The notes beneath the pieces were generated by a model. That model searched no databases, was not told the DNA's origin, and saw only the letters and a program-made list of their open reading frames with translations. This document shows, piece by piece, positions 5,380 through 12,755 of a stretch of 12,936 nucleotides of DNA. The stretch's first letter is position 1. Each line of letters opens with the position of its first letter. The DNA comes from Candidatus Hydrogenedentota bacterium (lineage in GTDB: Bacteria; Hydrogenedentota; Hydrogenedentia; Hydrogenedentales; SLHB01). The translations under genes and the position numbers were made by a program. Where the stretch lies: NCBI GenBank assembly GCA_035416745.1, contig DAOLNV010000064.1, forward strand, positions 21,399 through 34,334, in the 5' to 3' direction.

Positions 5380-7632
5380 TCAGGCCTGTGCGCGGATTTC
5401 GTTGACGAGCTCGAGCGCCCGCTGTGAAAGGCTCTGGGTCTGGTTAAGCACGTGCTTGCCGCGGCCATGGCGCAATTCGAGGCGCATATGGGTCAATTCG
5501 CGGGCGATCGGCAGGAGTTTCAGCCCGAGTTCGTGGGCGCGTTCGGTCTTGCCCTGGCCATGAAGGCGGCACAGGGCGCCGTCGCATGCGCACAGCGCCG
5601 CGCTCACCTCGATGATCCGGCTGCGCGCATCGCTGATTTCAGGATTCTCGTAGAGAAGGTCGAGAAGACGGTCGCGAGCCCGATCCGTGTGGGATAGCGC
5701 CTCGAGCGTATCGCCGCCGAGCGGCCCTTGGAGAAGTTGTTCAACGGGGCTGACGTCGATGCTGTATTGGCGGGCCAGGCGCATGTTTATGGCAAGTTGC
5801 TGCCGGTCCTCTTCCATCAGGCGGGCGGCGATGACATCGCGGAAGTGGGCGCATGACTCCGGCTTCGCTATCAACAGGACGTGGGATTGACCGGGGAACA
5901 TCTCCAGATGCCGTTCAAGGGGCATCCTTTCCCACTCGCGATTCTGTATGAAGTCTGAGATGTCGTATACTTCATACTCCTCGACGAATGACTTGTTGAT
6001 GCTGAGATTGATGGAGGCCATGCCGCGAATATCGTGGCTTACGAGGAAGACCATGCTGTAACCATCGCCCCGCAGCCGCGACGCCCGGATAAGGGGCACG
6101 CCATTGGGCAATCGGGCCTTCTCCTCGGACCGCAGGGTCATGGTGTAGGCGCCCTCGGGAATCGGTTCGGGGTGCGCGCCCAGCAACAGCGGAGCGACCG
6201 CGTTGACACGCTGCATGCGCTGATCGAGCTCCTGCCAGAGGTCGCTGAAAGTCAGGAAAGGTCCCGTAAGCGTCCGCTGACATGAGCCGCCGATCCAGAC
6301 GGGCACGTTGTGAAACGCGTACGTAAAGAAACCGCGGGCGCCCGTGGCAAACGCTGAATTCACCATCAGCCGCAACTCGGGGCAGGTGGACCACTCGGGC
6401 GCGCCGCTGCCCCATACAAAGCCCGGGGCCACCACCCAGAACTGCTGTCCGCGGCTGAGTTTGAGATGGGTCTCGAGGACTTCGTGCACGCCCCACGAGT
6501 TGCGCGAATGAAAGTGATTGATGCCCATCGCCGCAAAATAGGGGGCGAGGAGCGCGAACTTGCCCGGGTCGCGCGTCGTGATCACGAAGGGGTGCTGGGG
6601 GTCGGCTTCGTAAACCAAATCGCGCACGGTGAGGAGTTTCTGGAAATCCTGTTCGCGCGGTTCGGTGTTAAGCCCCCACGCGAGAACGCCGGGAACATTC
6701 GCATTCGCCCGCACCAGTTCGTCGACGGTTTCCCGGAGAACATCCGGGTCGTCGGCCAGCGGCAGGCCGTACATAGGCACGAATTTGACGCCGTACTCGA
6801 GCGCGGCCGCATGCATTTCCTTCCAGTCTTCCTGGGTGAACCGTTCGGCGTTCTCGATAGCCACGCAATTCTGATGGTGGCGCACGACGTCTTCGAACAG
6901 CAGTTGCCAGTATTCGCTGATCGATATGCCGAGCGTCTGGGCGAGCCGCTGCGCCATCTCCGCATCCACGTGCACCCCCAGCGGGAGGAATTCGTTCAGT
7001 ACAGAGGCTTGGGGAGGCGGGGCGGCGCTGGCGAGTTTTTCGGCGTCCCGTTCGCACGCTTGGGCCTCTTCGGGGGTCATGGCGCGAAACCGCACTTCGC
7101 GGATCTCGATGGATTCCGTAGCGCGCGCCGTCGAATACAAGCGCAGCACGAGCGCGTCGAGCTGCTCGGGGAAACCCCCGTGCTGGATCTTTCGCGCGAC
7201 GATGCGCCAGCGCTGCGTAGGCTGGAGGGCGTCGAAGGCGAGTCCGCCGGGGTAGGTCCAGACGCAGGCGAGCCGCGCGTTCTGGCTTGTGCACCGGTAC
7301 GTGATCTCCAGGATGGGAAACCGGTTGAGATCGATAGGCCACCGCTCGTCCCGCGCACCGAGGGTTCCAAGGGGCACCCAGTAGGACGGCGTATCCGACG
7401 GCAAGTGGTCAATGCGGCGCACGTCTTCGAATTTGCCTTTGAGCTCGACGGCGTGGTCCGCTCGGCTGCGCGAGACGGGAATGCGCAGCCATTCCGTAAA
7501 CGCAGGCAGATCGGTGGTGGTCCAGTGCGCGAGATCGTCGGGTCCGAAGGCGATATGGTCCGTCTCTTCCCGTTTGGTTTCATCGGGTACGTACAGGATG
7601 GTTTTGAGGTATCCGGAATACTCATAGACCAT
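5380..7632 (-). CDS. Large TIM-barrel glycoside-hydrolase-like protein, unassigned family
   Basis: The 750-residue product has no signal peptide and is probably cytoplasmic. Residues about 60-190 look like a beta-sandwich carbohydrate-binding-type domain (for example SIEIREVRFRAMTPEEA at its end). Residues about 215-480 read as a TIM barrel of the clan GH-A type: KFVPMYGLPLADDPDVLRE, then VPGVLAWGLNTEPRE where E324 is placed like the acid/base residue of GH-A enzymes (NEP-like), then PFVITTRDPG and FWVVAPGFVWGSG. A beta-rich domain (about 485-590) and a helical C-terminal region (about 600-750) follow. I cannot name the nucleophile or family with confidence, so sugar hydrolysis is inference. 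The ribosome binding sequence AAGGAAGG (7643-7650) precedes the ATG at 7632, and the permease stop is 32 bases upstream, so it is almost certainly co-transcribed with the sugar transporter genes. That context suggests it processes an imported glycoside or oligosaccharide. Confidence 0.75.
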   Translation of the reverse strand: MVYEYSGYLKTILYVPDETKREETDHIAFGPDDLAHWTTTDLPAFTEWLRIPVSRSRADHAVELKGKFEDVRRIDHLPSDTPSYWVPLGTLGARDERWPIDLNRFPILEITYRCTSQNARLACVWTYPGGLAFDALQPTQRWRIVARKIQHGGFPEQLDALVLRLYSTARATESIEIREVRFRAMTPEEAQACERDAEKLASAAPPPQASVLNEFLPLGVHVDAEMAQRLAQTLGISISEYWQLLFEDVVRHHQNCVAIENAERFTQEDWKEMHAAALEYGVKFVPMYGLPLADDPDVLRETVDELVRANANVPGVLAWGLNTEPREQDFQKLLTVRDLVYEADPQHPFVITTRDPGKFALLAPYFAAMGINHFHSRNSWGVHEVLETHLKLSRGQQFWVVAPGFVWGSGAPEWSTCPELRLMVNSAFATGARGFFTYAFHNVPVWIGGSCQRTLTGPFLTFSDLWQELDQRMQRVNAVAPLLLGAHPEPIPEGAYTMTLRSEEKARLPNGVPLIRASRLRGDGYSMVFLVSHDIRGMASINLSINKSFVEEYEVYDISDFIQNREWERMPLERHLEMFPGQSHVLLIAKPESCAHFRDVIAARLMEEDRQQLAINMRLARQYSIDVSPVEQLLQGPLGGDTLEALSHTDRARDRLLDLLYENPEISDARSRIIEVSAALCACDGALCRLHGQGKTERAHELGLKLLPIARELTHMRLELRHGRGKHVLNQTQSLSQRALELVNEIRAQA

Positions 7633-7664
7633 GTGCCCGGTTCCTTCCTTGCGCCGAAGACGCG

Positions 7665-8654
7665 TTACGCGGCGCTGACGCGGGTTTTGCGGCGGCTCGA
7701 AAGAAACTCGTCGACAAACACGCCTATGAGAATCGCGCCGCCGATGACCACGTATTCCAGTTCGCTTGGGATATCCAAAATCGTTACCAGGTTAATCAAC
7801 ACCCGTATGAGGGCTGCGCCGATGACCACTCCCAATATGTTACCCGATCCGCCCCGTAGGCTGCAGCCCCCGAGGACCACGCCGGCGACGGCGTAGAGCT
7901 CGTAGAAATTCCCGAACGTTGCGGGGCCGATGGAATTGATGTTGAATCCGAACAGGAGCGCGCCGATACCGCAAATGAACGAGCACATGGTGTAGGCGAA
8001 GATCTTGAGCTGCTGCGTGCGAATGCCGCTGAACCGGGCGCTTTCCTCGTTGGCGCCCAAGGCGAAAATGTGCCGTCCGTAAGGCATGAAATGAAAGAAT
8101 GCCGCCGTAATGATCGCGAACACGATGAATATGATGAACGGTACCGGCAATACGGAATCTTCGGCCGGAACGAAACCGTTGGCCAGCCAGTTCCAGACCG
8201 GGTAGGTTGTGGCCGACCCGAACCCCTGGGTGGCATCCTGGGCAATGACCCGCGCGAAGCCGCGGTAGAAGAACAGCCCGCATAAGGTCACCACAAAGGG
8301 CTGGATCCGGGCTTTCGTGATCAACACGCCGTGCCACAGGCCGATGAGGGCCGACAAACCCAGTACCAGCGGCATGACCACCCACGGACTCCGCCCCTCG
8401 CCCTTGTCGAGCAGGTAGGCCGCAAGCGTCGCGATGAGGGCCACCACGCTGCCCGCTGACAGGTCGATGCCGCCCGTGATAACCACGAACGCCTGCCCCA
8501 GGCTGAGTATGCCGAACAGCCCGATCAGCGGCAGCAGGCTCCGGGCGTTCTGGTGGGATAGGAAGTTGACGGTCCCGTTCTGGAAGTATTCCCAGAAGCA
8601 TGCGATGATGATGAGGCCGGTGAGCAGCCCGGCAAGGCCCAGAACCTTTCTCAC
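7665..8654 (-). CDS. Sugar ABC transporter permease (RbsC / BPD_transp_2 type)
   Basis: This 329-residue, very hydrophobic inner-membrane protein has roughly eight to ten membrane segments. It carries the markers of ribose-type permeases: GGIDLSAGSVVAL (61-73), FALGANEESARFSGI (197-211), the ATPase-coupling loop region, and YELYAVAGVVLGGCSLRGGSG (251-271). It should form the channel through which a sugar delivered by the binding lipoprotein enters the cytoplasm. Translation starts at GTG (8654), and the four bases GTGA overlap the stop of the binding-protein gene, so the two are translationally coupled. Normally a double-domain ATPase (RbsA-like) lies between or beside these genes; none is present in the window. 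The family is certain, but the sugar transported is not known. Confidence 0.93.
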   Translation of the reverse strand: MRKVLGLAGLLTGLIIIACFWEYFQNGTVNFLSHQNARSLLPLIGLFGILSLGQAFVVITGGIDLSAGSVVALIATLAAYLLDKGEGRSPWVVMPLVLGLSALIGLWHGVLITKARIQPFVVTLCGLFFYRGFARVIAQDATQGFGSATTYPVWNWLANGFVPAEDSVLPVPFIIFIVFAIITAAFFHFMPYGRHIFALGANEESARFSGIRTQQLKIFAYTMCSFICGIGALLFGFNINSIGPATFGNFYELYAVAGVVLGGCSLRGGSGNILGVVIGAALIRVLINLVTILDIPSELEYVVIGGAILIGVFVDEFLSSRRKTRVSAA

Positions 8655-9631
8655 GATTTGCCCGTCTGCTCCTTGAGTTGCGCCCAGAACTCGTCAACGC
8701 TCTCCTGGGTGATGGTCTTCACCGGCACGATGATCCGCTGGTCCGCGGGAACGCGCGAGCGGTCGCCTTTGGCGAGGTCCACGAGCAGTTTCACCGACTG
8801 GTAACCGAACTCGAAGGGCTGCTGGACGATGGTTCCCGAGATATGCCCGTCTTTGACGCCCTGAAGCGTCTCGGCCTCTTCGTCGAAACAAACAATCTTG
8901 ACCACGTCCAGCTTGCCCGCGGCGCGCACGCCGCTGAGGATAGCCGGGCCGTTGTAACTCCACAACCCGACAAGGCAATCGAGCTCAGGATGGGTAGTGA
9001 TGGCGTCCTGGGCGTTGGCCTTGGCCTTCATGCGATCGGTCTCGTCGGTCCGCGTGTCGAGAATGGTGATGTTGGAGCCTTGGAGGGTGTCTTCAATGCC
9101 CTTCTTGCGATCCTGGGCGTTCTGGGCATCGAGGGTGCCCACGAACAGCATGATCTCGCCCCCGTCCGGCAGGGTCTTCTTAATGAGTTCCCCCGCGGCA
9201 ACGCCCGCCTGGTAATTGTCCGTGCCGATATAACAGATGCGGTTGCTGTTTGGCGCATCCGAATCCTGCGTGACCAGGTTCGCTTTGGAAGCGGCTTCAT
9301 TGAGCATGGCCGTCTGGTTCTCGGGGTCTTTGGGGCTGATGGCGATGCCCGACACGCCGCGGGTGATCAGGTCCTGCACGATTTGTTTCTGTTCCTGCGC
9401 GGTTCCCTGGGGCGGGATCTTGAACAGCACTTCGCAGCCGAGCTCTTTGGCTGCCTTGTCGGTGCCTGCCTGGGCGATTTTCCAGAAGTCCGAGGCGTTG
9501 TTGGTCACGAAGGCGACGGCAATCTTGCCTTGGCGCGCTCCTGCGCCGGTTCCGCCCGCCTGCTGCTGTTGGCCGCCGCATCCGCCGAGAATCACGGCTG
9601 CTGTCAGAAGACCCATCCCAAGCGTACGCAT
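8651..9631 (-). CDS. Sugar-binding lipoprotein of an ABC transporter (Peripla_BP_4, RbsB-like)
   Basis: The 326-residue product begins with a lipoprotein signal (lipobox LGGC, C18) and a Gln/Gly-rich linker, so it is anchored to a membrane on the periplasmic side. The mature part is a two-lobed periplasmic sugar-binding domain: KIAVAFVTNNASDFWK (36-51), VTQDSDAPNSNR (120-131), YIGTDNYQAGVAAGELI (134-150), DAQNAQDRKKGIEDTL (168-183), KIVCFDEEAE (245-254) and GTIVQQPFEFGY (266-277). These are the usual ligand-contact and hinge regions of ribose/xylitol-type binders. It captures a sugar or sugar alcohol and hands it to the permease, whose GTG start overlaps its stop. A strong Shine-Dalgarno (GGGGGAGG) lies seven bases before the ATG. 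A promoter-like sequence with an overlapping palindrome is located upstream, suggesting regulated expression. Confidence 0.94.
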   Translation of the reverse strand: MRTLGMGLLTAAVILGGCGGQQQQAGGTGAGARQGKIAVAFVTNNASDFWKIAQAGTDKAAKELGCEVLFKIPPQGTAQEQKQIVQDLITRGVSGIAISPKDPENQTAMLNEAASKANLVTQDSDAPNSNRICYIGTDNYQAGVAAGELIKKTLPDGGEIMLFVGTLDAQNAQDRKKGIEDTLQGSNITILDTRTDETDRMKAKANAQDAITTHPELDCLVGLWSYNGPAILSGVRAAGKLDVVKIVCFDEEAETLQGVKDGHISGTIVQQPFEFGYQSVKLLVDLAKGDRSRVPADQRIIVPVKTITQESVDEFWAQLKEQTGKS

Positions 9632-9675
9632 CGCTCGTCCTCCCCCAAGTTAAGGTCGCACCACACCGGAGCGTA

Positions 9676-9704
9676 AGTGTAGCGCGAATCCCGCGCCGGT
9701 GCAA
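9676..9704 (-). promoter_or_regulatory. Likely sigma-70-type promoter of the sugar transporter unit
   Basis: On the minus strand, TTGCAC (9704-9699) is followed after exactly 17 bases by TACACT (9681-9676). Transcription would start near 9668, about 37 bases before the ATG. The -10 fits four of six positions and the -35 three of six. The same GCTACACT string occurs upstream of the gene starting at 11233. Confidence 0.45.
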
Positions 9705-9712
9705 AGCGCCGG
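9696..9712. promoter_or_regulatory. Operator-like near-palindrome overlapping the -35
   Basis: CCGGTGC and GCGCCGG surround a three-base AAA centre, an inverted repeat with a single mismatch over seven-base arms. It covers the -35 hexamer of the transporter promoter, where a repressor (for example LacI-type, common for sugar uptake) could block RNA polymerase. No regulator gene is in the window. Chance is possible in GC-rich DNA. Confidence 0.3.
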
Positions 9713-9739
9713 AAACCATTGGCTTCTCGGGCAGATAAC

Positions 9740-9763
9740 CCAGCGCGGAGCATCCGCGGCTGG
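9740..9763 (-). terminator. Hairpin after the secreted unknown gene
   Basis: CCAG-CGCGGA (9740-9749) pairs with TCCGCG-(G)-CTGG (9753-9763) around a three-base loop, a ten-base-pair stem with one bulged base. It lies between the stop at 9839 and the transporter promoter, which is where a terminator for the upstream gene would sit. There is no T-run, only GTTATCT on the minus strand. Apart from this hairpin, the promoter and the operator-like palindrome, I see nothing else in the 207-base gap 9632-9838. Confidence 0.4.
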
Positions 9764-9838
9764 AATCCGCATTGCTTTATCCTGCGATGATTGGCTACCG
9801 CGCTCCCGCAACGGCGGTCTCTGCCCCTCGTCCTCGTC

Positions 9839-11233
9839 TTACTGAACGCGCCAGACGTGGACAACGGGTTTGGTGTCGTCGGCGAAGGGTTCGAGGACAT
9901 ACAGGAGGTCGTGGATGCGATCGTAAGCGACGGCGCTGATGCGGAAACGGCGCTGGGCCCCCGTCCCGAGCATGTCTTCCTCGACGCGGCCGGGGTTGAG
10001 CAAAAGGCGGTCGTCGATGGTCACGCGGGCATAGGGTTGGGGCTCCCACGGTTTGGCCTCGCCGGACGCCACGCGGGCGAGGTCGTCGGGGTTGTACAGG
10101 ATGAATTGGGCTTCCATGCGCGACGACCACCAGCCGCGGAAATCGTTGTGGTTGGCGCAGCCTTCGAGGTCGGCCCCGGCGCATGGGGCGCCGTCGGCGG
10201 CGCGGCACACGTTGAACTGGCCAACGAATTCCGTCTCGACGCAGGGCGATTCGGATCCCGCGGGGTTCACCCACCCGTACCAGTACTTGGCGCCGACGCC
10301 TTTGGTGCCCGCGAAAAGGACAGCGGATTTGCCGGTCGAGGTGGTCAGCCACGCGCCGCCCTCCCATTCATCGGCGTGCTGGTAGCCGCGCATGGCCAGG
10401 TTGACCACGTCTTCGCTTTCGCGCGAGTTGCGGTACAACAGCAGTGTCGTCTCTTTGAGACGCGTACCCGGCGCGGCGGGGGACCCGTCGTCTCCTATCC
10501 AAGGCAGGTAAGCGAACAGGGCAGGTCCCTGGCCGGACCAGCCGCCGTCGCGGTAGCGTCCCGTGGCGATGCGGCGCCCGCCCGCGTGCGCATCGGCCCA
10601 GTCTTTCGGGATCTCGAAGAGATAGCCGTTGACGCTGTACAAGGATTGGTTGCCGATGTACCACGGGCCTTTGGGATTCGGATTGGACAGGTCGGGGTCG
10701 ATCCACGCATGTGTGGGCGCCTGAGCCGATGCGTCTTCATGACAGTGTTGTCCCCATGCAAGGTGAATCTTGGGTCCCGTGGCGGGCTCCGTGATGAGTT
10801 CCATGCCGATGCGCGGGATCTCGCAGTACTCCGTGAAAAGTCCCCGGGCCGCGTCGCGGAACGGTTGCAGAAACTCCGCCCGGGGAAGCGCGCCTGGGGA
10901 TTTTGAAGCTACGGGTCGTGGGATCGAGACCTCGGCAATCTGGTTACCGTTGGGGAGCTCGCCGTAGGGCAGGCGCTCGTGTCCCATGATGAAAAGCGAG
11001 CCCGGGAACCCGTCGCCGCCGCCGGAAGGGTCGCCGGCCGGGTTGAACGTCATGGCGTTGCCGCCGTAGCCGAAGGTTTCGGGCCGTTCGCCGTCTCCAG
11101 GCAGCCGAAACGCGCCGAGATACGTGAAATCTCCGGGTGCAACGGCCGCAGTGGCCGCGCAGGCGGTCCCAGACGCCACAAACATGAGAACCGCCGCGAT
11201 CGCGACGCCTGTCAAGAAACCTGTGTGGTTCAT
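9839..11233 (-). CDS. Secreted protein of unknown function (YLGAFRLP-type)
   Basis: The 464-residue product has a Sec signal peptide (about residues 1-26, cleaved after TACA or nearby). The mature part opens DFTYLGAFRLPGDG (35-48), then FGYGGNAMTFNP and LFIMGHERLPYGELPNG followed by IAEVSIPRP. This pattern of short beta strands with outward-facing motifs suggests a beta-propeller-like fold. I recall similar uncharacterised secreted proteins opening with YLGAFRLP and a GG-AL-FNP strand, but I know no function for them. At least eight cysteines in the mature chain, several clustered in CRAADGAPCAGADLEGC, may form disulfides, in keeping with export. A strong Shine-Dalgarno (GGGGGAGAGG) precedes the ATG at 11233. 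It has its own promoter-like -10 upstream and a hairpin downstream, so may be monocistronic. It lies between a propeller gene and a sugar transporter, which hints at sensing or handling extracellular carbohydrate without proving it. Confidence 0.8.
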   Translation of the reverse strand: MNHTGFLTGVAIAAVLMFVASGTACAATAAVAPGDFTYLGAFRLPGDGERPETFGYGGNAMTFNPAGDPSGGGDGFPGSLFIMGHERLPYGELPNGNQIAEVSIPRPVASKSPGALPRAEFLQPFRDAARGLFTEYCEIPRIGMELITEPATGPKIHLAWGQHCHEDASAQAPTHAWIDPDLSNPNPKGPWYIGNQSLYSVNGYLFEIPKDWADAHAGGRRIATGRYRDGGWSGQGPALFAYLPWIGDDGSPAAPGTRLKETTLLLYRNSRESEDVVNLAMRGYQHADEWEGGAWLTTSTGKSAVLFAGTKGVGAKYWYGWVNPAGSESPCVETEFVGQFNVCRAADGAPCAGADLEGCANHNDFRGWWSSRMEAQFILYNPDDLARVASGEAKPWEPQPYARVTIDDRLLLNPGRVEEDMLGTGAQRRFRISAVAYDRIHDLLYVLEPFADDTKPVVHVWRVQ

Positions 11234-11297
11234 GACCTCTCCCCCGTACCCCTATCCCGCTGTGGATATGTTTGATGCGCGTATTGATGGCGAAACC

Positions 11298-11303
11298 AGT
11301 GTA
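11298..11303 (-). promoter_or_regulatory. Possible -10 element for the secreted unknown gene
   Basis: TACACT, within GTGCTACACT on the minus strand, would place the transcription start near 11291, about 58 bases before the ATG at 11233. It repeats the -10 of the transporter promoter, but no good -35 is visible at 16-18 bases. The 161-base gap 11234-11394 holds nothing else I can support. Confidence 0.25.
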
Positions 11304-11394
11304 GCACGGACGCAAGAGGCGAGGGATCAGAGACAGGCCACAATGACAGCGCCATCCATGCTGTTTGGGCCCGCGAGTGCTTCTCTCGGAACAA

Positions 11395-12651
11395 TCATGC
11401 CGGCTCGGGCACCCATTGCGGGTGGTCGGCGCCGCGGCCGTCCAATCCCCTGGTAAGCTCGCGGGGATTGGACCCGTCCGAATTCGCGACCCAGATGGCC
11501 GGGACGCCGCCCGTTTCGGCCCGGCAAAACACGATTTGCGCGCCGTCCGGCGATTCGCTCTGCCGGAAATCCCATACCGGAGGGTCGGACCGCGTGAGGC
11601 GGACCGTTTCGCCGGTTTGAGGCTCGATCCGGCGGATCTCGGCCCCGCCGCGCGCGAGTTCCGGTTTGAAATCCCGGTTGAAATGGTCTACGTCGGGCCG
11701 GTCCGCCTGGAATTCCCACGCCACTTTCGAGCCCGGCAAGCGGTACGAGCAGAGGATGGCCCCGTCGTGGGTCCAGACGGGCACGTTCGAGCCGCCTCCG
11801 CGATTATCAGGGTTTCCGTACGTCGCGGCAAACCACAGGGCCTGCCCCTCCGTCAGAGAGCGGCGTTCCGACCCGTCTGGACGGCTCACGCACAGGTCCG
11901 ACCAGTCATGGCCGGGATCCTGCTGATAGAGGCAATCCTGGAACGCGAGCCACTCGCCATCGGGCGACCACTGCGGGCAGAAATAGAGATGGTCGGGAGT
12001 GCTGGCGGCCAGGGTCCGGTTCCCGCCCTCGGCATCGCTGGTCCAGATTTGGTAGCCGGAAGGGCTGGCGAGATGATAGGCCACGCGGCGGCCGTCGGGG
12101 CTGAGGTCGAATCCGTACGGGACGCCCTCGCCCAGCCGGGTGAACTCGCGGGCGTCCGTCCCGTCAAGCTTCATGTTGAAGACCTGGGCGCCCTCATCGC
12201 GAACGACCTGCATGAGGATGCGCTCGCCGTTCAACAAGAGTTGGGGGGTGTAAAAGACGGCCAGCCGGTCCCGGGTGGCGATCTCCGTCAGGGATTCGTT
12301 CTCGAAGTCGTAGCTCCAGAGGCGGGTGAGGGTCTTGTGGTAATACTCGGCGAACGGTTTGCCCGGCCCGTCACGGCGCGGCTCCATGCTGAGAAACAGC
12401 ATCCTGCGGCCATCGGCGAAGAAACCGCCCGGCTGCCAGGTCGCCTGCCCGGGCACATCAAAGTTAAACAGACGCTGACCGGAGCCGTCCGCTTTGATCA
12501 AGACAGTCTTGCCCTGCGACGTAAACAGAATCCGGCCCGGCTGCCGCATCCGGGCGGCACTCTGCTGCGCCCGCGCGATTCCAGCCGTACCCAGAACAAG
12601 CGGTGACAGCGCCGCCGTAAGAAATCCCCGGCGATTGAAAGACATGCTCAC
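11395..12651 (-). CDS. Tat-exported TolB-like beta-propeller (PD40-type) protein
   Basis: The 418-residue product carries a twin-arginine signal (NRRGFLTAA, RR at 7-8; cleavage near ARAQQ, about residue 29). The rest is a beta-propeller with TolB/PD40-like blades, marked by LSPDGRRVAYHL (183-194), WSPDGEWLAFQD (228-239), WTHDGAILCSY (293-303), ESPDGAQIVFCR (366-377) and VANSDGSNPRELT (388-400). Such propellers bind proteins or carbohydrates, and some, like oligogalacturonate lyase, are enzymes. The HDW segment (H248) and several His residues are present, but I cannot line them up with the lyase metal site, so only the fold is claimed. The GTG at 12651 is taken as start because GGGAGG lies seven bases before it; the ATG two codons later (12645) would have a spacing of 13. 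A promoter-like sequence lies upstream. Export by Tat suggests it folds, perhaps with a cofactor, before crossing the membrane. Confidence 0.85.
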   Translation of the reverse strand: MSMSFNRRGFLTAALSPLVLGTAGIARAQQSAARMRQPGRILFTSQGKTVLIKADGSGQRLFNFDVPGQATWQPGGFFADGRRMLFLSMEPRRDGPGKPFAEYYHKTLTRLWSYDFENESLTEIATRDRLAVFYTPQLLLNGERILMQVVRDEGAQVFNMKLDGTDAREFTRLGEGVPYGFDLSPDGRRVAYHLASPSGYQIWTSDAEGGNRTLAASTPDHLYFCPQWSPDGEWLAFQDCLYQQDPGHDWSDLCVSRPDGSERRSLTEGQALWFAATYGNPDNRGGGSNVPVWTHDGAILCSYRLPGSKVAWEFQADRPDVDHFNRDFKPELARGGAEIRRIEPQTGETVRLTRSDPPVWDFRQSESPDGAQIVFCRAETGGVPAIWVANSDGSNPRELTRGLDGRGADHPQWVPEPA

Positions 12652-12658
12652 AGGCGCA

Positions 12659-12664
12659 CCTCCC
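12659..12664 (-). promoter_or_regulatory. Ribosome binding site favouring GTG at 12651
   Basis: GGGAGG on the minus strand, then seven bases, then GTG. The alternative ATG at 12645 would be 13 bases away, beyond the usual spacing. The two choices differ by only two residues. Confidence 0.6.
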
Positions 12665-12686
12665 GCGCGTTATCTGCCGGATGCCA

Positions 12687-12716
12687 AGAGTACCGGGTAA
12701 GACGGAAGATTTTCAA
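12687..12716 (-). promoter_or_regulatory. Possible sigma-70-type promoter of the propeller gene
   Basis: TTGAAA (12716-12711, five of six matches to the -35 consensus), 18 bases, then TACTCT (12692-12687, three of six). The local sequence is relatively AT-rich. Transcription would start near 12680, about 30 bases before the GTG. Confidence 0.35.
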
Positions 12717-12755
12717 AGCGGTGTGCCGGTCATTTGGGAGAACCGCGTTTTTCCC

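Noticed and set aside
6466..7896. Plus-strand open frame of 476 codons
   Set aside because: It is antisense to the GH-like gene and the end of the permease gene, with Arg/Gly/His-rich text typical of shadow frames.
9791..10906. Plus-strand open frame of 371 codons
   Set aside because: It is antisense to the secreted protein with a clear signal peptide and ribosome binding site.
11365..12606. Plus-strand open frame of 413 codons
   Set aside because: It is antisense to the propeller gene, whose Tat signal and blade motifs make the minus strand the coding one.
12718..12752. Plus-strand terminator (GCGGT/ACCGC stem followed by five T)
   Set aside because: The stem is only five pairs with a loop of about 19 bases, and no plus-strand gene lies upstream to be terminated.
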